From Chloroflexota bacterium (lineage in GTDB: Bacteria; Chloroflexota; Limnocylindria; QHBO01), in the NCBI GenBank assembly GCA_013694795.1, contig JACDBS010000011.1:1-21438 (forward strand): a stretch of 21,438 bases of DNA, given 5' to 3'. Shown here one piece after another: positions 13,554 through 20,813 of the stretch. Under the pieces are notes generated by a model, which was not told the DNA's origin, did no database searches, and saw nothing but the letters and a program-made list of their open reading frames with translations. Made by a program: the position numbers and the translations under genes. Every line of letters starts with the position of its first letter. Position 1 is the first letter of the stretch.

Positions 13554-16316
13554 TTACTCGCCGAAGATCGTGAGTTGCTCTCCGCCGCGCTCGATGAGCG
13601 GGTCCAGCCCGAGAATCGGCTCCAGCCACTCCATGCGGGCACCACTGCGGGCCACGAGCGTGTCGAGGTGCTGCCACTTGAGCACGTGCCAGTTCTGGCG
13701 CTCCATCTCTTCGCGCAGCCATGGAGACCGCTCGAGCTTGAGGCGCAGCAGCTCGCCACGCTCTGACGGGATGACGAGGAATCGTGCCTGCTGCTCGCCA
13801 ACGGGGATCTCGCGACCGCGTTGGAGGACCGCTTCCCCCACCATGGCGGTCCATTCCACCTCGAACAGGAACGAGAGCTTGCCGCGCACGTACCAGATGG
13901 CGTCGACGGCGGCCAGCGTATCGGCGTGCGCGCGAATGACGAGGGGCAGATAGACGCGGCGCTCATCCTCTGCGAGGCGATCCCGCAGCCTTCCGCCATC
14001 CACCGGCCGGCCGTGCTCGCGGGTGGCGATCCAGGCGCGCAGCCCCAGCCGATGGCCGTAATCGACCAGGGTACCGATGATTCGGGCGTGGTCCGCGGTC
14101 CGCCGGCCCAGGTCGTCATCCGTGCCGAGCGAGCCGAGCTCACCCGGCGCGACATACGCTGCCAGGCATGCGCGAACGAGCTCCTCGTCAGGAGCCTCGA
14201 GCCCGGGGAAGAGTTGGTAGATGCGGTCGAAGAACCCGGCCTCGTCGATTCGGCCGGCCGTCGACAGGATCGACCAGGTCGCCCACTCCACGCGGTCGGC
14301 CAGCGGACGCTCGGCGATCTCTGGATTCCGCAGCCACCACTGCGGCGTGCTCTCGTCACCGATGCGAACGAGCGCCGGATGATCGTCGCGCCACAGCTCC
14401 TCGTGGACGAGCGTCGCGACCAGTTGCGATCCGGGGCCCTCGATCCGATCATTGGCAACGTCATCGTCATCGCCGACGCGCGTGACGGCCAGCCGTCGCA
14501 GCAGTCCGGAACGCCCGAGCTCCGCCACCACCGCCGCGACCACGCGCAGCAACCCCGCCGGCTCACCGCGGTCGCGAAGCAGGTCGGTGGCCGCGCGCTC
14601 GATGGCCGTTGCCAGTTCTGGGTAGGTCAGATGCCCAGCTTCCACGCCGAGACGCAGCGGGTTGGCCGTCACCGCCCGACGCAGCCGATCCTCCGCGGAC
14701 GGTTTGCGCAGATGGAACACCACGGCGTCCCCGGCACGCACGGACTCTCGATGGATGACATTGACCAGCTCCAGGCCGACGGCGGCAGCGGCCACGGCGA
14801 TCGTGAGCACCCGATCCGGATCAGATTCCTCGATGAGCAGCGTGCACCAGCCGCCGGGCTTCAGAGCGCCCACCGCGGAGGCGAGACCATGCCTCAGTGC
14901 GGTTGCCTCCGCACCGGACGCGTGCCCCCCCGCACCGAAGATGGGCTCAAGGCGCAATGTCTCGGCAGCCTCGCGGCCGAGGATCCAGGATGTGGCCAGG
15001 TACTCAAATGAGAGCTCATCCATGCTGGGGACCGGTGGCGGCGCCCCGAGGATGAGATCAATCCCTTCTGACGGCAGATACTGCCCGACCACGGACGCGC
15101 GCGTTCGAAGCCAGAGTACGTTCTCGGCGCCCATTCCCCCCAGCTCGCCGTAGTCGGCGGCGAAGCGAACCTCGTGGTGATCGCGGGCAAGCGCCGCAAT
15201 CGCACTCTTGACGTCGCCGAATGCCTCCTCGAAGGCCCTCCACACGTTCACCTCGCGCTGGTGCCGGCTGGCGGGTTGGCGCACGTGCCCAACGGCGATG
15301 CGGAGCGATGCCACCCGTCCCGGATATCCATTCAGGCGGCTGGCCGGCAGCAGGCACGCCGCGAGCGCCAGGCGCATGGCGGCGATGGTGCCGGCGTCGC
15401 GCAGCTCCGTCTCGATCTTCGACCCGATGGCATGGAGCGCGTACAGGTTGCGCGGTGTGTAGAGATCCAGCAGCTCCTCGACAAGGTCGTCACGTCCGTC
15501 GAGCACCGGGAACCGCGCCCGCAGATCAAGGTACTGGGGGGAATGCCGCACGCCGTCCGCCGTCCCGACCAGAATCGGGTCGGGACGCACCGTCGATGCA
15601 AAGCGCGGACGGTCGCCGCTGCCGCTGGGCGCGTCGATCGCCGGAGATGGCGGCGCGGGCGGCCCGCCGGGCTCGCCCAGCGGCGCGGCCGGATCCTCCT
15701 CCCCCGCGGTCAGGCCGATCGGTGCCGGTGGCAGGTCATCAGTGATGACCGGCGATTCGGATGCCTCCCCACGCTGGATGCCGAGCTTCGCAAGGTCGAC
15801 GTCATCAACCGGCCCAACACGCTCCTCGGTCCCGCCCAGGGAGGCATCGCATCCGGTGCAGCGGTACATCTTGCGTCCGGGGGCATCTCCGTCTCGCGGC
15901 CAGATGAACTGGTCGGCCACCACTGGCCGCCGGCAGGCCGCGCAACGCGTGGCGTACAGCTCTTCGATGTGCTGCCGGAGTGGCACATCGACGCGCCGCG
16001 AGCCTGCCAATTGTGTGAAAGCCGCGTCCAGGACGGCCGGATCCGGCGCCGTCAGAAAGCAGGTGGCCGCAATCTGGGCGAAGGGGCTCGGATCGGCGGC
16101 CACCGCCCGCATGCCGTGGCTCACCGCGCGTCGCACGGTCCAGCCGGCGCCACCCCAGGGATCGAGCACAGTGTCGCCGGCCGACGCAAAGGCCGACAGC
16201 TCGGCGTCGAGGACATTGTCCGCGGGCGGCCGATGGTGTCGCTCCAGGAGGGGGACGCCGGGGCGGCGTCGCGGAAGGACGACGTGGTCGAGTCCCGTCC
16301 GCTCCGCGGTGCTCAT
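13554..16316 (-). CDS. Zn-ribbon adenine-methyltransferase-like protein fused to a PD-(D/E)XK-like domain
   Basis: This 920-residue protein resembles the Zn-ribbon adenine-specific DNA methylases (COG1743). Residues 47-82 hold the SAM-binding motif I (VLDPWGGAGWT) and a following acidic position in VAADPSPFA. Residues 125-156 form a zinc ribbon (CAAC, then CTGC). Residues 165-250 are a Pro/acidic linker. The methylase fold resumes at about 260-540. Where relatives have DPPY before a YxELSxFFYxW segment, this protein reads GAPPP (424-428) before MDELSFEYLATSW, so the catalytic Asp/Asn and the aromatic residue are gone. The C-terminus (about 740-885) has the pattern of a PD-(D/E)XK fold: LGLRAWIA, D805 in VDAIWYV, E819-V-E821 in FLFEVEWT, then a VIPSERGEL segment. 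ATG 16316 is six bases after the TPR gene stop. A SAM-binding nuclease-like role is inference. Confidence 0.75.
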   Translation of the reverse strand: MSTAERTGLDHVVLPRRRPGVPLLERHHRPPADNVLDAELSAFASAGDTVLDPWGGAGWTVRRAVSHGMRAVAADPSPFAQIAATCFLTAPDPAVLDAAFTQLAGSRRVDVPLRQHIEELYATRCAACRRPVVADQFIWPRDGDAPGRKMYRCTGCDASLGGTEERVGPVDDVDLAKLGIQRGEASESPVITDDLPPAPIGLTAGEEDPAAPLGEPGGPPAPPSPAIDAPSGSGDRPRFASTVRPDPILVGTADGVRHSPQYLDLRARFPVLDGRDDLVEELLDLYTPRNLYALHAIGSKIETELRDAGTIAAMRLALAACLLPASRLNGYPGRVASLRIAVGHVRQPASRHQREVNVWRAFEEAFGDVKSAIAALARDHHEVRFAADYGELGGMGAENVLWLRTRASVVGQYLPSEGIDLILGAPPPVPSMDELSFEYLATSWILGREAAETLRLEPIFGAGGHASGAEATALRHGLASAVGALKPGGWCTLLIEESDPDRVLTIAVAAAAVGLELVNVIHRESVRAGDAVVFHLRKPSAEDRLRRAVTANPLRLGVEAGHLTYPELATAIERAATDLLRDRGEPAGLLRVVAAVVAELGRSGLLRRLAVTRVGDDDDVANDRIEGPGSQLVATLVHEELWRDDHPALVRIGDESTPQWWLRNPEIAERPLADRVEWATWSILSTAGRIDEAGFFDRIYQLFPGLEAPDEELVRACLAAYVAPGELGSLGTDDDLGRRTADHARIIGTLVDYGHRLGLRAWIATREHGRPVDGGRLRDRLAEDERRVYLPLVIRAHADTLAAVDAIWYVRGKLSFLFEVEWTAMVGEAVLQRGREIPVGEQQARFLVIPSERGELLRLKLERSPWLREEMERQNWHVLKWQHLDTLVARSGARMEWLEPILGLDPLIERGGEQLTIFGE

Positions 16317-16322
16317 TGGTCG

Positions 16323-17156
16323 CTACGGCTCTTCGACCAGCTCCTCTTCGTCCTCCGGCTCGCCGGAGTATTCGGGAAGGGACGTGTCGAGCTCTTCGAC
16401 CTCCTCCGAATCCTCATCGGCGTCCTCGACCTCATCGTCGTCATCGTAGCGAAGTGCGGTGCTCTTCATGTACGGTCGGACGCCAGCTCCAGCCTGGCCG
16501 AGCGTGGGAAAGGAGACCTTTCCGAAGTTCACCGGGTGGGTGAACACCTCGCGGATGATGATCGTCAGCTCGGCGCCGGCACCATGGATAGTGGTGATGG
16601 CCGCCTCGTAGCGGTTTCCGGCGGCGATCAGCTTGAGCAGGCGCGCCGCGATACGGGGTTCGACAGCGCCGATCGTCGCGTCGTTGACGCGAGCAACCAG
16701 CTCGGTTTTCTCCACGCGCAGCTCCACGGCGTCGCCGGGAGAGAGCGGCGCCACCACGCCCGACGCGGCCAGGTTGATGAGGCGCGCCCGACCCGTCTTG
16801 CCCATCTCTTCGATGAAGACGGTCGCCGGAGCCTTGCCGGATCGAGGCTTGCCATTCTTGGCGGGAGTCTCGGCTGCCCTCAGCACACGCAGCCGTTCGA
16901 CGTTGCGCTGCGCAATGCGGTTCGTGGCGTCGCCTTCCAGCGCCCGCTCGTACGCCTCCAGGGCTTCGTCGTGGCGTCCCAGCTCGGCCAGGGCTTTCCC
17001 CAGCCGGTTGCCGGCGTCGACGTCGGGACCGAGCTCGAGCAGCTCGCGATTGGTCTCGACCGCGGACTCCCACTCGCCGCGCGTGGCATGCGAGATGGCG
17101 GCCTCAGCCAGTTGGCGTCGTTGTCGGGTGGTGGTTTCGGCTTCTCCAAGCGCCAT
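16323..17156 (-). CDS. TPR protein with beta-rich domain and acidic tail
   Basis: This 277-residue protein precedes the methyltransferase-like gene by six bases and is surely co-transcribed. Residues 10-95 contain two or three tetratricopeptide repeats (for example GNRLGKALAELGRHDEALEAYERAL). A basic, flexible segment (about 98-110) leads to a beta-rich domain (about 110-225) with GDAVELRVE, a VNDATIGAVEP turn and GNRYEAAITTI, in outline reminiscent of HIRAN domains of DNA-processing proteins; that similarity is tentative. The last 40 residues are very acidic and could mimic DNA or bind a basic partner. The ATG at 17156 has GGAGG 14 bases upstream. I do not recognise a named family. It is the likely protein partner of its neighbour. 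Confidence 0.75.
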   Translation of the reverse strand: MALGEAETTTRQRRQLAEAAISHATRGEWESAVETNRELLELGPDVDAGNRLGKALAELGRHDEALEAYERALEGDATNRIAQRNVERLRVLRAAETPAKNGKPRSGKAPATVFIEEMGKTGRARLINLAASGVVAPLSPGDAVELRVEKTELVARVNDATIGAVEPRIAARLLKLIAAGNRYEAAITTIHGAGAELTIIIREVFTHPVNFGKVSFPTLGQAGAGVRPYMKSTALRYDDDDEVEDADEDSEEVEELDTSLPEYSGEPEDEEELVEEP

Positions 17157-17218
17157 GAGCGTTGTGAGGGCCTCCGATTACTGGTCGTGGCTCGACCGGG
17201 ACCGGCCGAAAGCGCCCC

Positions 17219-17247
17219 CTTGTACCACCGGCCATCAGGGGTGTCAA
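17219..17247 (-). promoter_or_regulatory. Predicted strong promoter of the TPR-methyltransferase-like operon
   Basis: A perfect TTGACA (17242-17247) is followed by 17 bases and TACAAG (17219-17224, four of six). Transcription would start near 17212, giving a leader of about 56 bases with GGAGG at 17171-17175. This is the best consensus -35 seen in the window and separates this operon from the PolX-membrane protein pair upstream. Confidence 0.6.
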
Positions 17248-17269
17248 CGCGAGGCGTTCCGACCCTCAT

Positions 17270-18046
17270 TCAGGGCCGATGCAACAGCAGCCCGGCGACC
17301 AGTCCGAGGAGCGTGAGCGCACCGGCCTCGGCCGCCACGCTGCGTCCCGAGGCACCCCCTCGGAGCGCATCCACCGCATATGCCCACGTGTAAAACGCGA
17401 GCGCGACGAGCGCCGCCATGGCCTGGGGCGCGATGCTCAGCAGCACCGCCGCGATGCCGACCTGGGAGACGACCAGCAGGTGGAGCAGGGCCTGGCCCAC
17501 CGCCTGCACGCCCATGGTGCCGCGCGCCTCGGCCGATCGAAGCGCGACCGGTGCCGCAAAGACAGACAGGAGCAACAAGGGGGTGGGCCACGACTGCGCG
17601 CCGAAGAAACCGATCAGGCCCCAGGCGGCGGCGAAGACGATAAAGGTGAGCAGCACCTCGTGGATGGTCCGACCCCCGGTGCCGCGCTCCATGCGCAGCT
17701 CGAGGTACGTGATCGACCACAGCAGAACGGCAAGGATGGGCACCAGCAGGAGGCTCAGCCCGCCGGGGATGAGGCGACCGATGAGTGTTGCGGCGATGCC
17801 CGCCACCGATGGCATGGCGTAGCGAGCCAGGCCGAGGTCCGAGCGCGCCGGGCCGATAACGTAGATTGCCGCAAGACCGCCCAGCGCCAACTGCACGGCG
17901 ACCGCGACCGCCAGCCAGACGGGCGCCGCGAACCAGCCGGCCGCCGCGACGAGCGCCTGGAGGATGGCGAGGATCACCGCCGCCGGCCGATCGATGCGGC
18001 GCAGCACGGCCAACCGCCGCCGGTCGGCGAAGAGGCGGCTGATCAC
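17270..18046 (-). CDS. Polytopic membrane protein of unknown function
   Basis: This 258-residue, very hydrophobic protein has about eight predicted transmembrane helices, a short positively charged N-terminus (RLFADRRRLAVLRRIDR) and a charged cytoplasmic-type loop near ELRMERGTGGRT. It has no catalytic motif that I recognise. The GTG at 18046 overlaps the PolX stop (GTGA), and GGAG lies eight bases upstream, inside the end of polX, so translation is coupled. It is tied to PolX by position only; no functional link is obvious. It ends 23 bases before the -35 of the next operon. Confidence 0.7.
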   Translation of the reverse strand: MISRLFADRRRLAVLRRIDRPAAVILAILQALVAAAGWFAAPVWLAVAVAVQLALGGLAAIYVIGPARSDLGLARYAMPSVAGIAATLIGRLIPGGLSLLLVPILAVLLWSITYLELRMERGTGGRTIHEVLLTFIVFAAAWGLIGFFGAQSWPTPLLLLSVFAAPVALRSAEARGTMGVQAVGQALLHLLVVSQVGIAAVLLSIAPQAMAALVALAFYTWAYAVDALRGGASGRSVAAEAGALTLLGLVAGLLLHRP

Positions 18047-19794
18047 CGTACCAGCTCCAGGAGCGCATCGGCGGATCGCGTGGTGAGCAGTTGGTCGGCC
18101 TCGAGCCAGGCACGCCGCGCGAGATCGACCGCGTGCCGCTGCTGCGCCAGCTCCTCGGTGCGATGCGCGTCGGAAGCCAGCGTCAGGCGGGCGCCAGTGC
18201 GTCCCGCGGCACGCGCCAGCGAGTCATCAAGATCGAGACGTGGACTTCCGTTGATCTCGAGCGCCGTGCCGTGGATCGCCGCCGACTCGAAGAGCCGCGG
18301 CCAATCGAGCGGCAGCGGGTCGCGCCGATTCACGATCCGACCCGACGGATGCGCGAGGATATCGACGTGCGGATGCTCGATCGCCGCCAGCGCGCGCCGC
18401 GTCAGCTGCTCGGGCGACTGCCCGCGTCCGGTGTGGATGCTGGCGATGACAACGTCGAAGCGGGCAAGAAGTTCGTCGGGGTAGTCGAGCGTCGCATCGG
18501 CGCGAATCTCGAGCTCCGTCCCGTGGAGCACGCGGAACGGCGCCAGTTCCGCGTTCACGCGCGCGATCTCGTCGCGCTGCTCCGCGACCCGCTCCGGTGT
18601 CAGGCCGCGCGCGATCCCGAGCGATGGCGAATGGTCGGTCAGCACGATGTACTCGTGCCCGAGGTCGCGCGCGGCCCGCGCCATGGTCTCGATCGAATCC
18701 ACGCCATCGGTCCAGTTCGAATGCGTGTGTGTGTCACCGCGCACGTCATCCGCCGTGACCAGCGACGGAAGCTTGCCGGCGAGCGCCGCCGTGATCTCGC
18801 CGTCCCCCTCGCGAATCTCGGGCGGAATCCAGGGCAGCCCCAGCCGCCCGTAGACATCGGCCTCTTCGGGGTCGAGCAGCAGCTCGCCCGTCTCGATCAC
18901 CTTGAACCCTTTCTCGGACAGCGACCAGCCGCGGTCCAGGGCCATGCCGCGCAGGGCGATGTTGTGGTCACGGCTGCCGGTGAAGTGCACGAGATGCGTG
19001 CCCCAGGCAGCCGGCGGGCAGACCATGAGGTCGACCTGTGGCCCGTCGCGCAGGATGATGCTCGACTTGTCGGTCCCCGCCGAGAGCACCCTCTCCACGT
19101 CCGAAAGGCCATCGAGCGCCGCGATAACGGCGGCGGGATCGTCTACCGCCGCTAGCAGGTCGAGATCGCCGATCGTCGTCCGCCGGCGCCGCAGGGAGCC
19201 CGCCGGCTCAATGCGTCGGACGCCGCGCACCTCGCGAAGCGCCTCGACGAGGCTCGCGACCAGGGCGTCGGCGTCATGGACGAGGAGGCGCGTGCTGCGC
19301 CGCTCGATGCGCCCGATCCCCTCGAGCACGTTCTGCTCGGTGCGCTCGGAGAGCCCCTTGACGGCGCGCAGTTGCCCGCCCTCGGCGGCGGCGCGCAGCG
19401 CGTCGAGCGAATCGATGCCCAGCTCGGCGTTGAGCAACCGAACGGTCTTGGGTCCCACACCCGGGACGCGCAGGATGTCGAGCAGTCCATCGGGCACCTG
19501 CGCCCGCAATCGCTCGTGGTACTCGAGACGACCGGTCTCCGCCAGCTCGGCCAGCTTGGCTGTCAACGCGGCTCCCGCCCCCGGCAGCTTCGGCGGGTCC
19601 CCGCGCCGGTACAGGGCGGCGACGTCGTCGGGGTAGCGCTCGACCGCATCGGCGACGCGGCGGTAGGCGACCGCCTTGTAGACCACCTCGCCGAGGATCT
19701 CGAGCATGTCGCCGATCTCGTTGAAGATCCGCGCCAGCTCGGAGTTGCTGATGACCGTATCGTCCGTCCGCGACACGCTCCGGGGTCGGGGCAT
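18043..19794 (-). CDS. polX: Bacterial PolX: DNA polymerase X with PHP domain
   Basis: This 583-residue repair polymerase acts in gap filling and base-excision type repair. An N-terminal 8-kDa-like domain (1-90) and a helix-hairpin-helix (RVPGVGPKTVRLL, 109-121) precede the palm domain with GSLRRRRTTIGDLDLL (199-214; metal ligands D210 and D212) and the third carboxylate D255 in QVDLMV. The C-terminal PHP domain has its metal-binding series DTHTHSNWTDG (from 354), LTDHS, HGTELEI, IHTG, AHPSGR and SDAHR, all intact, as in PolX proteins with 3'-5' exonuclease activity. Length matches the family. ATG 19794 lies eight bases after TAGAAT, so the message is probably leaderless. Its stop overlaps the start of a membrane protein gene. 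Confidence 0.94.
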   Translation of the reverse strand: MPRPRSVSRTDDTVISNSELARIFNEIGDMLEILGEVVYKAVAYRRVADAVERYPDDVAALYRRGDPPKLPGAGAALTAKLAELAETGRLEYHERLRAQVPDGLLDILRVPGVGPKTVRLLNAELGIDSLDALRAAAEGGQLRAVKGLSERTEQNVLEGIGRIERRSTRLLVHDADALVASLVEALREVRGVRRIEPAGSLRRRRTTIGDLDLLAAVDDPAAVIAALDGLSDVERVLSAGTDKSSIILRDGPQVDLMVCPPAAWGTHLVHFTGSRDHNIALRGMALDRGWSLSEKGFKVIETGELLLDPEEADVYGRLGLPWIPPEIREGDGEITAALAGKLPSLVTADDVRGDTHTHSNWTDGVDSIETMARAARDLGHEYIVLTDHSPSLGIARGLTPERVAEQRDEIARVNAELAPFRVLHGTELEIRADATLDYPDELLARFDVVIASIHTGRGQSPEQLTRRALAAIEHPHVDILAHPSGRIVNRRDPLPLDWPRLFESAAIHGTALEINGSPRLDLDDSLARAAGRTGARLTLASDAHRTEELAQQRHAVDLARRAWLEADQLLTTRSADALLELVR

Positions 19795-19802
19795 CGCCGG
19801 CC

Positions 19803-19808
19803 ATTCTA
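19803..19808 (-). promoter_or_regulatory. Candidate -10 hexamer of polX
   Basis: TAGAAT on the minus strand (five of six) ends eight bases before the polX ATG, identical in sequence and spacing to the element ahead of the zinc-ribbon gene at 6430-6435. There is no good -35. It lies in a 38-base gap after the upstream aldehyde-dehydrogenase-like gene. Confidence 0.4.
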
Positions 19809-19832
19809 GGGCCGCGGCCAGTCCAACGCCGA

Positions 19833-20813
19833 TCAGGCGCCGATGGGGTGCCAGACGGTCTTGACCTCAACGAACTCGCCGATCAGGTACGGCGACTGTG
19901 CCGAATCGGCCATCCAGTCGTAGCGTGCCAGGCCGGCCGACGGCGGACGGACGAACCGCTTCACATTCTCGACCGCGATCTCTTCGAGCGTGGCCGCCTC
20001 ATCGGTCGCGGCGCCAAACGCGTCGAGCGCGTTGACGTCCATGTGACCGGCCAGGTGACCGACCAGCTCGCGCCGGAGACCGGTGATCAGGTTCACCACG
20101 CCGCCCGGGACGTCGGATGTGGCCAAGACCTCGGTGAGCGTGACCGCGGGCAGCGGACGCGACTCGGACGAGACCACCACGGCGGCGTTGCCGCTGACGA
20201 CGGCGGGCGCCAGCCGGCTCACGAGGCCCAGCAGCGACGACTCCTCGGGGGCGATGATCCCGACCACGCCGGTCGGCTCCGGCACGCTGAAGTTGAAATA
20301 CGGACCCGCGACCGGGTTCACGGTCCCGATCATCTGCGGATACTTGTCCGCCCAGCCGGCGTACCAGACCCATCGGTCGATGGCCGCGTCGACGTTGCGC
20401 GTCGCTCGAGCCCGCGAAATGCCCTCGGCCGCCATCACCTCGGCGGTGAACTGGTCGCGACGCCCCTCCATCAGCTCGGCAATGCGATACAGGACCTGGG
20501 AGCGGTTGTACGCGGTCCTGGCAGCCCAGCCGCCGAATGCCTTTCGCGCGGCAACCACGGCTTCGCGAATGTCCTTGCGCGTCCCGCGGCTGGCGTTGGC
20601 GAGCAGCTGGCCCTTGGCGCCAAAGACCTCGTACGAGCGGCCTGACTCCGTGCGCGGGAACGCACCGCCGATATACAGCTTGTATGTCTTCCGAACCCCG
20701 ATCCGGTCGCCTCGGGCCGGCGCCCCATTCGTCGTGGCCAACGGCTGCGCCGCCCGCTGCTCCAGGACCGATGCACGCTTGGCGCGAGAGGCCGCCTTCG
20801 CGCGCGGGCTCAT
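19833..20813 (-). CDS. Catalytic-domain-less aldehyde-dehydrogenase-like protein (ALDH16 second-half type)
   Basis: This 326-residue protein has a basic 40-residue N-terminus, then an ALDH coenzyme-domain fold from KTYKLYIGG (43-51) through VPEPTGVVGIIAPEESSLLGLVSRLAPAVVSGNAAV to VPGGVVNLITG. PWN reads APE, the NAD-contacting Lys of VVVKPSE reads VVVSSES, the ELGGK block with the catalytic Glu is absent, and so is the whole cysteine-bearing catalytic domain. After about 290 the chain goes straight to EFVEVKTVWHPIG, which resembles the C-terminal oligomerisation strand of ALDHs. It cannot be a normal dehydrogenase. ATG 20813 overlaps the stop of the active partner (ATGA) and has GGAGG nine bases upstream. 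Together they resemble a split ALDH16, in which the second ALDH domain is a pseudoenzyme. Confidence 0.82.
   Translation of the reverse strand: MSPRAKAASRAKRASVLEQRAAQPLATTNGAPARGDRIGVRKTYKLYIGGAFPRTESGRSYEVFGAKGQLLANASRGTRKDIREAVVAARKAFGGWAARTAYNRSQVLYRIAELMEGRRDQFTAEVMAAEGISRARATRNVDAAIDRWVWYAGWADKYPQMIGTVNPVAGPYFNFSVPEPTGVVGIIAPEESSLLGLVSRLAPAVVSGNAAVVVSSESRPLPAVTLTEVLATSDVPGGVVNLITGLRRELVGHLAGHMDVNALDAFGAATDEAATLEEIAVENVKRFVRPPSAGLARYDWMADSAQSPYLIGEFVEVKTVWHPIGA

Noticed and set aside
15070..15085. GGCAG-ATA-CTGCC palindrome resembling the CsoR site
   Set aside because: It is inside coding sequence, the half-sites are inverted in order relative to the operator, and the spacing is wrong.
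15174..17393. Long plus-strand open frame opposite the methyltransferase-like and TPR genes, as well as similar long frames opposite other genes
   Set aside because: These are antisense shadows common in high-GC DNA; the products have no domain patterns and are rich in Arg, His and Gly, and the other strand has clear protein motifs.
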